Assembly (NCBI GenBank): GCA_020634565.1
Contig: JACKBN010000002.1
Coordinates: 786,356-850,355 of the forward strand
Origin: Ardenticatenaceae bacterium
GTDB lineage: Bacteria > Chloroflexota > Anaerolineae > Promineifilales > Promineifilaceae
Reading direction: 5' to 3'
DNA length: 64,000 nt
Positions within the stretch are counted from its first letter, which is position 1; every line of letters begins with the position of its first letter. Shown one piece after another: positions 25,084 through 33,348 of this stretch. The translations under genes were made by a program, and so were the position numbers. The notes below the pieces were generated by a model. It did no database searches. It saw only the letters and a list, made by a program, of their open reading frames with translations, and was not told the DNA's origin.

Positions 25084-26442
25084 ATGGAAAATCCTAATAT
25101 TGATGATATTACCCCAGACGAAGTTGCCGAGGCTGAAGTATCCTCTGAGCTTGAAGAAGCAAAAAGCTTTGCCAAAACGTTGAACATAGAAGATGTCAAA
25201 AGTGGACAATGGTTTATCGCACTCTTACAGAAAGTTGTCGAAAGTTATAATCGTAATGTCAGAGTTGAATACTTTCAACAAAAATATCCTGGGCTAACAC
25301 CGGATGAAATTGCAGATAAATTGATTTCCATTACCGTCAAGTATGCTACCATCGCCGGTGCGGTTACAGGGACAGCGACGACCGCAAATCAAATCGCGGC
25401 TTTGAGTTCTGCGGGGATGACAATAGCCTTAATGACCGGCGCGATTGGTGCGGAGATGGTTTACTTGGCTCGTATCCAAATGCGATTGATACTTGACCTT
25501 TCGGTTGCATATGATTTACAGCTTGATCCAGACGATCCGGAAGATATTTTGATGGTTTTTGGGTATGCAATGGGTGTTGCTCCAGTCGAGGCGGTAGGAA
25601 AAGGATTGCAAATGGCCGCACGAGGTGGAACACAATATGCGGTTAAGAAATACGTTAGCAAAGGAACCCTCAAAGCAATTCAAGATTTTGGCAAACGCAT
25701 CGGTATCAAAATACTGCAAAAGTCCATTCTAAAATATACTGTACCGGTTGTTTCAGCATTAGCAGGGAGTAGTTATAACTACGTTGCAACCAAATCCGTT
25801 GGTGGAATTGCCAAAAATCATCTCAAAAATCGGGGGAAAGTTACCGAAGAATTACGCCAACTTGTATCGCGTCAAAATACCTATGACCTCGCGTTCCCAG
25901 CAGCGGCAATGTATCTTGCTCAGATAGATGGAGAATTTTCTGCCAAAGAAAAGGAATTTTACCGAGCGATATTATCTCGAATGGCATTTGAGGAACACAC
26001 TCAAGCCGAATTTAAAAAGCTGATAGCGGACGAAGATAATATTATTAGCGCAATTGCCAATATAGAGGAGGATGAGGTCAAAAGCAATTTGGTTGAAGTC
26101 CTGGTGTTGATGGCTATTTATGATGGTAAGTTGGTTGAAAAAGAGCGTGATTTTCTGATTAAGGCAGCGGTAGAACTGAATGTGCCGTTGGATATTGATG
26201 AAGTCGAACGACGAACCGAAGACTACAGGACTGTAATTGAAAAGAATATTTTTCAAAAAGCCCTAAGTAATACGAAGGAAAGTGTATCCAAAGCGGCAGG
26301 TATCGCTGGACAAACCACTAGTAATGTAAAAGTAACTGCCGTGTCAGCCGGTAGTAAAGTTTCAGGAGCTTTGGGTAACGTTTTGCGACGAACGAAAGAC
26401 AAAGGAGCAAATACAGGAGCAGATGCTGCTACAGAGAATTAA
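25084..26442 (+). CDS. EcsC-family protein with C-terminal TerB-like domain
   Basis: 452 residues. Residues about 90-265 carry alternating hydrophobic stretches typical of EcsC (AGAVTGTATTANQIAALSSAGMTIALMTGAIG ... YDLQLDPDDPEDILMVFGYAMGV). Residues about 275-390 look like a TerB/tellurite-resistance-type helical domain (AMYLAQIDGEFSAKEKEFYRAIL ... LMAIYDGKLVEKERDFLIKAAVELNV), with two DG(E/K) acidic turns expected to bind metal. The C-terminal 60 residues are low complexity, rich in Ser, Thr and Ala. Function unknown; TerB modules occur in stress and defence settings. AT-rich compared with the core. Confidence 0.72.
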   Translation: MENPNIDDITPDEVAEAEVSSELEEAKSFAKTLNIEDVKSGQWFIALLQKVVESYNRNVRVEYFQQKYPGLTPDEIADKLISITVKYATIAGAVTGTATTANQIAALSSAGMTIALMTGAIGAEMVYLARIQMRLILDLSVAYDLQLDPDDPEDILMVFGYAMGVAPVEAVGKGLQMAARGGTQYAVKKYVSKGTLKAIQDFGKRIGIKILQKSILKYTVPVVSALAGSSYNYVATKSVGGIAKNHLKNRGKVTEELRQLVSRQNTYDLAFPAAAMYLAQIDGEFSAKEKEFYRAILSRMAFEEHTQAEFKKLIADEDNIISAIANIEEDEVKSNLVEVLVLMAIYDGKLVEKERDFLIKAAVELNVPLDIDEVERRTEDYRTVIEKNIFQKALSNTKESVSKAAGIAGQTTSNVKVTAVSAGSKVSGALGNVLRRTKDKGANTGADAATEN

Positions 26443-26546
26443 TAGCAACGTAGAAAAAGCATTCCGCATCAAGGAGAAAGCACAAGCTAGCTCAGCGTGT
26501 TGCTGACCGTACTGGATCACAGAGCATAGGTCAGTCTGTTTTTGGC

Positions 26547-26604
26547 AACGGCCGTTTCCCACATCCCCACATTTCCCTCACCAACTTGGCGAGAAACGGC
26601 CGTT
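26547..26604. repeat. double ACGGCCGT hairpin, copy 1
   Basis: AACGGCCGTTTC ... GAGAAACGGCCGTT with inner CTCaCCAAcTTGGcGAG palindrome. 58-bp member of a family also at 27981, 29774 and 31324; the last two are 47 bp and differ at one base. Lies in the gap after the EcsC-TerB gene. Confidence 0.85.
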
Positions 26605-26655
26605 TCTTCCCTATCGAGATAGCCAGAACTGCCAAATTTTGACAATATTTGAAAG

Positions 26656-27954
26656 ATGAATACCCAAAAGAGTTGGATCGCTTTCATAGTTATCATATTT
26701 CTAACCAGTGGAATAGTGTCTGCTTGTTCAACCCGCATATCCAGACAAAATTCGATAATTGATCTGGGCACGGAGCTAAAATTACAGGAAATCGTGGCCA
26801 GCGGAGAACTACCCTCGGTTCAAATCGCCATTATCGATCAAAACCAACTCATTTGGTCTGAGACTCTCGGGCAAAATAGCGATAACAACCATGTATATAT
26901 GAATGGCTCCGTACAAAAAGTGGTTGATGCCACTGCGGTTCTTCAATTGTATGAAAAGGGCCAGATTGATCTCGATGCCGACATTAACGACTATATCCCC
27001 TTCGCCGTAAAGCATCCTGAATATCCAGATATTCCAGTCACTATTCGCATGTTGCTTTCGCACCGGTCGGGTTTGGATGCCATTGGCGATCAATTTTCCT
27101 GGGATACCGAGTGTCTGTTCCGGGACTATCGACCGAATTGCAATTTGGAAACGCTACAGATGTCACCAGAAGAATATTTTATAGCCTCATTTACTCCCGG
27201 TGGAGCGAATTACAATCCCCAAATGTGGCTCAATAAACCCGGAGAAAAATATCATTACTCGGTATCCGCCTATCCTTTGCTAAGATACCTGATTGAACAG
27301 GTATCAGCTCAATCATATCCAGAGTACATGCATGAGAATATTTTCGCGCCACTAGGCATGCTGAACACGGGGTTTGTGGCCGAAGATTTTGCGGGGCGAT
27401 ATGCCTTCCCATTTACGCGCATTGATGGAATCAACATCGAGTTACCCGTTTGGAATGGGAATGGCTATATGATGCGCACCACGGCAGAAGATATGGGGAA
27501 ATTCATGTTAGCCCACATGAACAATGGCAGCTACAACCAGTTCCAACTTTTACAACCCGAAACAATTCAGATGATGCAGGCCAAGGAAAGCGAAGGGAGA
27601 ACGATTTTAAATCGCGATACTGAACTGAGCGATGCCGGCTATGGATTAGGGATTATTCATTATGCAAATGGCTGGCTAGGACATGGGGGGTCAACAGTAG
27701 GGTACCAAACTCTATGGCAGTTCAATCCGGCAAAACAGTGCGGCATAATCATCTCCACAAATGTAAATGGCATATTGGGAGATGAAGATGATTTCATGTC
27801 TGTTTGGGAGCACGTTGCTGAGATTCGAGATCTTCTTGTGAAGCGATTAGACCCTCTTTCAACGATTAGGTCTTTTCCATGGGGCTTAATCCTTACTTGG
27901 GCTGTGGTAATTATTCTGAGTAGCATAATCATGCGCCGGCGGCGAAGTAAGTGA
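26656..27954 (+). CDS. serine hydrolase, beta-lactamase class C/PBP4-like, lipoprotein
   Basis: 432 residues. Lipoprotein-like signal (SGIVSAC, Cys about 24). Beta-lactamase-type motifs: SVQK (SxxK nucleophile, about residue 94), Tyr in YSVSAY taking the YxN place with Val in the Asn position, and HGGST as the KTG equivalent. Residues 400-430 form a C-terminal membrane helix followed by RRRRS. Related proteins are esterases or D-alanyl peptidases rather than antibiotic resistance enzymes. No strong Shine-Dalgarno; hairpin copy 1 is immediately upstream. AT-rich and free of the ACGGCCGT motif. Confidence 0.83.
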   Translation: MNTQKSWIAFIVIIFLTSGIVSACSTRISRQNSIIDLGTELKLQEIVASGELPSVQIAIIDQNQLIWSETLGQNSDNNHVYMNGSVQKVVDATAVLQLYEKGQIDLDADINDYIPFAVKHPEYPDIPVTIRMLLSHRSGLDAIGDQFSWDTECLFRDYRPNCNLETLQMSPEEYFIASFTPGGANYNPQMWLNKPGEKYHYSVSAYPLLRYLIEQVSAQSYPEYMHENIFAPLGMLNTGFVAEDFAGRYAFPFTRIDGINIELPVWNGNGYMMRTTAEDMGKFMLAHMNNGSYNQFQLLQPETIQMMQAKESEGRTILNRDTELSDAGYGLGIIHYANGWLGHGGSTVGYQTLWQFNPAKQCGIIISTNVNGILGDEDDFMSVWEHVAEIRDLLVKRLDPLSTIRSFPWGLILTWAVVIILSSIIMRRRRSK

Positions 27955-27980
27955 GAAAAGCGGGTCGGTCAGTTTTTGAT

Positions 27981-28036
27981 AACGGCCGTTTCCCTCACCT
28001 CACATTCCCCTACCAACTTGGCGAGAAACGGCCGTT
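27981..28036. repeat. double ACGGCCGT hairpin, copy 2
   Basis: 56-bp family member just after the serine hydrolase stop, with the inner CCAAcTTGG core and both terminal AACGGCCGTT palindromes. Confidence 0.85.
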
Positions 28037-28056
28037 CCCCAACCCTCACCTTTTAT

Positions 28057-28084
28057 TTGAAGTTGCACCTATATTTTGTATACT
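28057..28084 (+). promoter_or_regulatory. accessory-module promoter, copy D
   Basis: TTGAAG, 16-bp spacer, TATACT directly after hairpin copy 2. A start site near 28091 would give a leader of about 40 nt for the YdeI-like gene. Confidence 0.65.
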
Positions 28085-28130
28085 GGCTATTCATATTCAT
28101 GTAATGGAATTACGGTCATTTCAATTGATT

Positions 28131-28688
28131 ATGGATAGAGACATCCTCACATTCATTGATCGTCGGGCTTGGCGAGCCTGGTTGCTTTCTCATTCTGCCA
28201 CTGTTTCCGAGGCCTGGCTTGGTATTCGCAAGAAGCACTCTCCTCTACCTGGCCTATCTTTAGCTGATGCTGTTGAAGAAGCGCTCTGCTTTGGTTGGAT
28301 TGATAGCACCCTTAACACCCTTGACGATCAATCCTACCTGCTCAGATTCTCCCCCCGTAAGCCAAACAGTGTCTGGTCGTTGACCAATATCCGCAGAGTC
28401 GAGGAGCTTCAAAGAAACGGGCTCATGACTCAAGCCGGTCTGGCCGCTGTTCAAGCAGCTCAAGAATGTGGTCAGTGGCAAGCCGCTTTCGAAAGGGAGG
28501 ATGCTGAGAATATCCCTTCCGATCTTGAAGACGCTCTTCAGCGAAAGAAGGGAGCAATGAAAGCCTTTCACACACTTCCTCCTTCCAAGAAGAAGCAATA
28601 TGTCTACTGGCTGCAAAGTGCAAAACGCGAGGACACAAGGCAAAAGCGAATTGATGAGATCGTCAGGTTGGCAATGAGCGCACAATAA
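28131..28688 (+). CDS. YdeI/OmdA family protein
   Basis: 185 residues from ATG 28131 (MDRDILTFIDRRAWRAWL), where family members normally begin; ATG 28104 is possible but would leave a 13-nt leader. Signature segments: AWLGIRKKHSPLPGLSLADAVEEALCFGWIDS, RFSPRKPNSVWSLTNIRRVEEL, and the C-terminal LPPSKKKQYVYWLQSAKREDTRQKRI helix. YdeI-like proteins are linked to resistance to cationic antimicrobial peptides; the mechanism is unclear. They are common integron passengers, and an attC-like sequence follows the stop by 8 bp. Confidence 0.87.
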   Translation: MDRDILTFIDRRAWRAWLLSHSATVSEAWLGIRKKHSPLPGLSLADAVEEALCFGWIDSTLNTLDDQSYLLRFSPRKPNSVWSLTNIRRVEELQRNGLMTQAGLAAVQAAQECGQWQAAFEREDAENIPSDLEDALQRKKGAMKAFHTLPPSKKKQYVYWLQSAKREDTRQKRIDEIVRLAMSAQ

Positions 28689-28696
28689 TCGAAGGT

Positions 28697-28789
28697 GCCT
28701 AACAACGCTTGCCGCGGAGCGGCGAGAACTGGGCTCATTTGATTTATTTGGTATGCAAACTTGACCGCCCGCTGAAGCTGGCGTTAATC
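28697..28789 (+). repeat. attC-like (integron cassette) recombination site, probably degenerate
   Basis: Begins GCCTAAC (fits RYYYAAC) followed by AACGC, and ends GCGTTAATC, with arms AACGC/GCGTT and AGCGGCG/CGCCCGCT able to pair around a loop of about 40 nt. Position immediately after a gene stop is right for a cassette. The right-hand heptamer GTTAATC departs from GTTRRRY at one base. No integrase in the window. Confidence 0.45.
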
Positions 28790-28842
28790 TGAAAGAAAGT
28801 GGGGCAGTCTGTTTTTGGCAACGGCCGTTCCCCACAAAACTG

Positions 28843-29775
28843 ATGAAAACAGCACAAAACAACTATTCAGACGCACAAACAGCGGCCCAAATTAGCGACT
28901 TTCTAGCCGAGTTCCAAAATATTGTGCTGCATGGGCCAACGCAAACGCCAAACGCTCACCACTCAGTTTTTGTGCATCCCCCCTACATGATGCAAAGCGT
29001 CCGATTGATAGAGAACGTGCAGCAGTTTGCCCGGCTTGCAGAGCGTCACCAGCTCCGTTTGCAAAAAGTAAAAGCCGCTCGCGACAATGCCAACGATAAA
29101 ATAAAGCAATTCCTACGCGCTCAATTTTATGATGAAAACAATCAGGAGAAATTGCTGGCCAATGGGCGGGCTACCCTAGCAGAAATCAAACAACTACTGC
29201 AAGAAGCAGTTGATCAAAAAATCATTCCCTGGTCAGAAGATAGGCGAGCATACCGGGCCTGGTTAAAAACCTTTGGCCTGGGCATTGATTGTTCTGGCTT
29301 TGTGGAGCAGGCCTTACAAAGGTTGGTCGAAATCAGATACGGGGAACGCGAACTTGAACAGATTCCCAAAGTGCCATTTCTAAGATCTGGTTGGGTTTGC
29401 CAGAGCATCCTGGGCAAAACCGAACGGGAGAACGGCAAATTTGATGTGGTTTTACGGCCGTTTCAAGCCAAACCCGGCGATATTTTGGTCAATCAGCACC
29501 ATATGCGCATTATCATAAACACCCATTTTTTGGATGATGGCATCATTTTTGAAGCGGCAGAATCCACCTCCGCCATGGATATTCCGGCTGGGCAAACGGA
29601 AGAAGAAAATGACATTGGCCCCCGACGCATCTTGCTAAAGTATCCCCATCCTGACCAACCAATCGTCAAACAAACGCCCTTAAAAAGACGGGGCATAGAC
29701 CCGCAATTTGCGCCTGATACAGACGAAAAAACATACCTCATCGGCAGATACCAACTATTAAATTATGGGGGTTAA
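28843..29775 (+). CDS. putative NlpC/P60-like cysteine peptidase
   Basis: 310 residues, no signal peptide. Around residue 147 the segment GLGIDCSGFVEQALQRL is the NlpC/P60 active-site Cys motif; HHMRIIIN near residue 225 supplies a plausible catalytic His. The N-terminal 140 residues are helical (FLAEFQNIVLHG, LQKVKAARDNANDKIKQFL) and unlike known cell-wall binding domains. The family hydrolyses peptidoglycan peptides or related amides; a cytosolic form without signal may be a toxin-like or amidase variant. ATG 28843 lacks a clear Shine-Dalgarno. The stop overlaps hairpin copy 3. Confidence 0.62.
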   Translation: MKTAQNNYSDAQTAAQISDFLAEFQNIVLHGPTQTPNAHHSVFVHPPYMMQSVRLIENVQQFARLAERHQLRLQKVKAARDNANDKIKQFLRAQFYDENNQEKLLANGRATLAEIKQLLQEAVDQKIIPWSEDRRAYRAWLKTFGLGIDCSGFVEQALQRLVEIRYGERELEQIPKVPFLRSGWVCQSILGKTERENGKFDVVLRPFQAKPGDILVNQHHMRIIINTHFLDDGIIFEAAESTSAMDIPAGQTEEENDIGPRRILLKYPHPDQPIVKQTPLKRRGIDPQFAPDTDEKTYLIGRYQLLNYGG

Positions 29776-29820
29776 CGGCCGTTTCCCACACCCTCACCAA
29801 CTTGGCGAGAAACGGCCGTT
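29774..29820. repeat. double ACGGCCGT hairpin, copy 3
   Basis: 47 bp, differs at a single base from copy 4 at 31324-31370. Begins within the stop codon of the NlpC-like gene, so the element forms the 3' end of its transcript. Confidence 0.9.
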
Positions 29821-29856
29821 GCTCAATCCCCAACCCAGCCAACCCTCATCTTTTGT

Positions 29857-29884
29857 TTGAAGTAGCGACTATTTTATGTATACT
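29857..29884 (+). promoter_or_regulatory. accessory-module promoter, copy F
   Basis: TTGAAG, 16-bp spacer, TATACT, preceded by AACCCAGCCAACCCTCATCTTTTG. Directly behind hairpin copy 3, upstream of the methyltransferase gene. Confidence 0.65.
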
Positions 29885-29968
29885 GCCCTGGATCGTGCTT
29901 ATCGTCAGAATAGGTTTTTATCCAGCATTAGTAAATAATTAGGCAGCAGAAGGAAGAAGGAGTTTAAA

Positions 29969-30715
29969 GTGTATCTTAATTTTACGGAGCGTTTATTACG
30001 CGATGCCGGAATAGTTCCGGGTATGAACGTGCTTGATATTGGTTGCGGCTCAGGAGAAGTCAGCTTTATTGTTTCAAGGCTAGTGGGTAACTCAGGACAA
30101 GTAGTTGGGGTAGACACGAATGAAAAAGCAATTGCAATGGCACAATCACGAGCACTAAAGCAAAACTGTGCCAATGTTAGCTTTATTCAAACTAATCTAA
30201 CCGAAATTTCAACCGAATTAGGTTCGTTTGATGCTGTAGTCGGAAGACGCATATTGATGTATCTAAAAAATCCTGTTGCGGTCATGAATAATATATTGGA
30301 AGCCGTGAAGACAAATGGTTTGCTTATTTTCCAGGAAAGCGATTTAACCATAGGTACACAATCGAGTGTCCCTATGCCATTACACGATAAAGTATTTAAT
30401 TGGATAGCAAAAACTGTTGCCTCAGAAGGCGCCGATATTAATTTCGGTTTGAAGTTAGGGGCTAAAATGCAAGAAGCTGGCATTCTCGTAAAGCATATAC
30501 GTGCCGAACCAAACATCCAAGGACAAGGTGATCACAACTCTTTGTATTTTACCATGCGCAACATTTTGCCTCGGATCACAAGTAAAGGTATTGCCAGCCA
30601 ACAGGAAATAGAGATCGAAACCCTAGAAAGACGCTTACTAGAAGAACGAGTAAACAATCATATTTATATTGGCGATGTAGCATTTGGTGCATGGGGACAT
30701 AAACCGTCAGCGTAA
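29969..30715 (+). CDS. class I SAM-dependent methyltransferase
   Basis: 248 residues starting at GTG 29969, preceded by AAGGAG at proper spacing. Motif I VLDIGCGSGEVSF (about residues 20-32), acidic VVGVDTNEKAIAMAQ, and motif IV FDAVVGRRILMYL are clear. The C-terminal half (QESDLTIGTQSSVPMPLHDKVF) fits ubiquinone/UbiE-like or small-molecule methyltransferases. Substrate unknown. Gene is AT-rich, has no ACGGCCGT site and is driven by the repeated promoter type. Confidence 0.85.
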   Translation: MYLNFTERLLRDAGIVPGMNVLDIGCGSGEVSFIVSRLVGNSGQVVGVDTNEKAIAMAQSRALKQNCANVSFIQTNLTEISTELGSFDAVVGRRILMYLKNPVAVMNNILEAVKTNGLLIFQESDLTIGTQSSVPMPLHDKVFNWIAKTVASEGADINFGLKLGAKMQEAGILVKHIRAEPNIQGQGDHNSLYFTMRNILPRITSKGIASQQEIEIETLERRLLEERVNNHIYIGDVAFGAWGHKPSA

Positions 30716-30819
30716 TACCTGACAAAACTTCCACTGGACTGACAGGCACGGATCTCACTTAGTTTTTTGCTTTAGGCTAAGTAAAGATGAAAGGCATTAT
30801 CTTTCTTCTTCTATAAACA

Positions 30820-31290
30820 GCGTGCGCAGGTCATTCGGCCAAGCCAACGCAAACTCAGGCAGGTGTCACCTTGCCAGACATTCCAGCCTTCATCCAACGT
30901 CTCAACACCCTCCGGGAAGCCGCCAACATCCCGGGATTGTCCGTAGCCGTTGTGCAGGATCGAGCGATCGTGCTTGCGACGGGATTAGGGTACGCCGATG
31001 TCGAACATCGGATTCCCGCGATGGCCCCGACGCGCTCTACGCGCGGTGAGGCGCTTCCGTATGGCATTGGCTGGTTCGTGCAAAAATACCAGGGGCACAC
31101 GTTTGTTTGGCACTCGGGGTGGTGGCCCGCTGCCTACTCCGCGCTGTACCTGAAGATCCCAACACTCAAGCTCACGTTTATCCTCTTGGCCAACAGCGAT
31201 GGCGTCTGGTGGGACAACCCACTCGATCGAGCAGCGGTCGAGCGTTCCCAGTTCGCTCAGGCATTTCTGCACGCGTTTGTTTTTGATTAG
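30820..31290 (+). pseudogene. serine hydrolase (beta-lactamase family) remnant, internally deleted
   Basis: Frame with TACAGHSAKPTQTQAGVTLPDIPAFIQRL continues into NIPGLSVAVVQDRAIVLATGLGYADVEHRIPA, the normal N-terminus of a beta-lactamase-family protein, then jumps (after RSTRGEALP) to a C-terminal part YGIGWFVQKYQGHTFVWHSGWWPAAYSALYL. The middle with SxxK and YxN is missing, and the signal-peptide start is lost behind a stop. About 150 codons remain of an expected 350-400. Followed within 17 bp by a truncated attC-like start. Confidence 0.75.
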
Positions 31291-31306
31291 TTGCCCGTAT
31301 GGTACC

Positions 31307-31315
31307 GCCTAACAA
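31307..31315 (+). repeat. truncated attC-like start
   Basis: GCCTAACAA, the same nine bases that begin the attC-like site at 28697, lies 17 bp after a gene end and is then cut off by hairpin copy 4. Confidence 0.3.
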
Positions 31316-31323
31316 GTAGCTTC

Positions 31324-31370
31324 AACGGCCGTTCCCCACACCCTCACCAACTTGGCGAGAAACGGCCGTT
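31324..31370. repeat. double ACGGCCGT hairpin, copy 4
   Basis: 47 bp with terminal AACGGCCGTT palindromes and CTCaCCAAcTTGGcGAG core; lies between the convergent pseudogene and hydrolase gene. Confidence 0.9.
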
Positions 31371-31383
31371 ACCCACTCCCAAA

Positions 31384-32382
31384 TTACGGCGCACCCCCAT
31401 CTAACCAGGCACCAACAGCATCCTCAAACTGAGTAGGGCACTCCTCCTGAGGCACATGCCCGCACGCAGCCAGGACCACGTACTCGGCATTGGGCAGCGC
31501 GTTGGCCAGGCGTTCACTATCGGCCGGGGGAATTACCGCGTCGCCATCCCCGGTGAGCACCAGCGCAGGCTGCGCCACCCCGGCCACCTTTGCCGACACG
31601 TCCAGCGGCACCGTGCCCCACTCCTGTAAATAGGCCCACATCGCTTCATCCCAGGCCGCCACTTCCGTGTGGATGAGCGTCAGGCGCATCCGGTTGTCGT
31701 CAATGGCCGCCGGGTCCAGGTACGTCTGGCGCACAAACGCCTCGCTGCCGCCAATCATCTGGCCCAACAGCGGGCCAAGCCGCTGCACCTGCGGCAAATT
31801 CATCACCCAGGCGGGCATACTTTCCTGCACATAAACGGCCGAATCCGCCAAAATCAACCCATCCACCCGCTCTGGATAGGCAAGAGCCGTTTCCAGAGCC
31901 AGCACGGAGCCGTAAGAGTTGCCCACCAGGATCACTTTTTCTGCCTCCAGCGTGTCCAGCAGGGTGATTAACTGTTCAACAGCAGCGTCGGCGGAATAGG
32001 GATTACGGCCGTTCCAATCCCCCTCAACCAGCTTTTCACTCAACCCATACGGAATTTGGTCGTAGGCAATCACGCGACCCCGCGCGTCGAAAAAGTCGAA
32101 CACCTCGTTCCAGGTGAACGCATTAAAAACAGAGCCGTGCAGCAAAACAAACGTCGGCTCATCTTCTGCCTGCGGCTCATCGGCCAGATAATGAATCTCA
32201 ATGCCGTCCGTGCCCTCAAAGGGGATCGTCACAAACTGGCTCTCCGGCGGGGCCACCGCCTGGGCCGTTTGCAGATTTTCTAACGGTTCAACCGGAACCA
32301 GAAACGGCACAATGGCCAGCAGCAGCAATAAAATCAGCAGGGCGATCCCACCCCACTTGGCAATCGGTTTCATACGCTTCAT
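31384..32382 (-). CDS. alpha/beta hydrolase, membrane-anchored
   Basis: 332 residues. N-terminal anchor helix at residues 10-30. Hydrolase fold: VLLHGSVFNAFTW (oxyanion HG), YDQIPYGLSEK, nucleophile elbow GNSYGS, Asp in TGDGDAVIPP and His in ACGHVPQEE. The family hydrolyses esters, epoxides or C-C bonds. An N-terminal anchor with the hydrolase outside the membrane is common in Chloroflexota, but topology is inferred. Confidence 0.88.
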   Translation of the reverse strand: MKRMKPIAKWGGIALLILLLLLAIVPFLVPVEPLENLQTAQAVAPPESQFVTIPFEGTDGIEIHYLADEPQAEDEPTFVLLHGSVFNAFTWNEVFDFFDARGRVIAYDQIPYGLSEKLVEGDWNGRNPYSADAAVEQLITLLDTLEAEKVILVGNSYGSVLALETALAYPERVDGLILADSAVYVQESMPAWVMNLPQVQRLGPLLGQMIGGSEAFVRQTYLDPAAIDDNRMRLTLIHTEVAAWDEAMWAYLQEWGTVPLDVSAKVAGVAQPALVLTGDGDAVIPPADSERLANALPNAEYVVLAACGHVPQEECPTQFEDAVGAWLDGGAP

Positions 32383-32400
32383 TTAAGCGTCTCCTTAAGA

Positions 32401-32474
32401 GAATGGGACGCAGATTAACGCGGATAAACGCGGATTAAATCCGAGTGAAATCTGCGCAAATCTGCGAAATCTGT
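32401..32474. repeat. intergenic phrase repeat, GGGACGCAGATTAACGCGGAT family
   Basis: Direct words (ACGCAGATTAACGCGGATAAACGCGGATTA) face AATCTGCGCAAATCTGCGAAATCTG, between the monooxygenase and hydrolase genes. Confidence 0.6.
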
Positions 32475-32483
32475 TGATTTTTA

Positions 32484-32819
32484 TTAGTGGGGGATTACCC
32501 AGGTGTCCATAACGGTGTAGAAATCGGCCGTGGCGTCTTGCATTGCCGTGTCGAACATTTGTTGAACGGCCGTTTTGCTATGAAATTCCTGCATGGGTGG
32601 GGATTTCAGAAACGCTTGAAAATCGTCTTGGGAACGCCAGATGGAGATAATGACAAATGGCTTTTCGGGCTTGGGTGGCTCCAGGCAGATGGCTTGCTGC
32701 ACGCCGGGCGCCGCTTTGGTCAGCGCCAACGAATCGCGGCAAATCGCTTTCATCTGCTCATATTGTCCTTGGTGAGCAAGGAACGTGGCATAAAGGGTAA
32801 ATTGTCCAGTTTCGATCAT
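32484..32819 (-). CDS. antibiotic biosynthesis monooxygenase (ABM) domain protein
   Basis: 111 residues with the dimeric alpha/beta ABM fold: GQFTLYATFLAHQGQYEQMKAICRDSLA, KPFVIISIWRSQDDFQAFLKS. Members oxidise quinol-like aromatics or degrade haem; no haem ligand is evident. It starts 2 bp after the stop of the PadR regulator gene, so the two form an operon and PadR probably controls it. An inducible detoxification role is a fair guess. Confidence 0.82.
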   Translation of the reverse strand: MIETGQFTLYATFLAHQGQYEQMKAICRDSLALTKAAPGVQQAICLEPPKPEKPFVIISIWRSQDDFQAFLKSPPMQEFHSKTAVQQMFDTAMQDATADFYTVMDTWVIPH

Positions 32820-32821
32820 TG

Positions 32822-33340
32822 TTATGTTTCCTTTTTAAGTTTCTCAATCAAATCTTGCAGCAAGGATTGCTCCAGTTCGGTGAGCCGAACCAGAAAATCC
32901 AACCCGGGATGGGATGCGCGGATGTCGTCTGAGAAACCGTCAAAGGTTGCACAACGAGCGGCGAGGCGCTTGGCGCGCTGTTCCAGCAGCGGAACAGACA
33001 CGTCAGGAGAGAGTACGTCCATAAAGTTCAACGAGATACCGTCGGGATATTCCAGCGGTTGGTAATCAGCTAGCTGCTCTTGCAGCAGCCGGGCAAATTC
33101 CGCCTGCCCTGCTTCGGTAATGGTGTAAACGGTGCGCGGCGGCCGATTGTCAACCCGCTCTTCCTGCCCGGCAATCAGCCCATCACTTTCCAGCTTGCCC
33201 AGAATTTGATACGCGTTTGCCTTGCCAATGCGGATGCCATTCGCCTCCGATTTGAGCAGTTCGTTTAGCTCATAACCGTGCAGGCTGTGGGTGCTTAAAA
33301 TACCCAGCAACAATAGTCGTTTATCTTGCAGTGTACTCAT
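32822..33340 (-). CDS. PadR family transcriptional regulator
   Basis: 172 residues. Winged helix at 1-85 (LLLLGILSTHSLHGYELNELLKS ... AYQILGKLESDGLI ... RTVYTITEAGQAEF) and a C-terminal dimerisation helix region of about 80 residues, as in the PadR-s2/AphA type. First gene of a two-gene operon with the ABM protein. Its promoter is nearly ideal and carries an imperfect palindrome in the spacer, which suggests autorepression. The mRNA should be almost leaderless (8 bp from -10 to ATG). Confidence 0.87.
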   Translation of the reverse strand: MSTLQDKRLLLLGILSTHSLHGYELNELLKSEANGIRIGKANAYQILGKLESDGLIAGQEERVDNRPPRTVYTITEAGQAEFARLLQEQLADYQPLEYPDGISLNFMDVLSPDVSVPLLEQRAKRLAARCATFDGFSDDIRASHPGLDFLVRLTELEQSLLQDLIEKLKKET

Positions 33341-33348
33341 TGGTCATA

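Noticed and set aside
26656..27954. Antibiotic-resistance beta-lactamase
   Set aside because: It has SxxK and HGG but the YxN Asn is replaced and it has a C-terminal membrane helix, so a class C-like esterase or peptidase is more likely.
28690..28789. Rho-independent terminator of the YdeI-like gene
   Set aside because: The inverted repeat has a loop of about 40 nt and no following T-run; attC-like ends explain it better.
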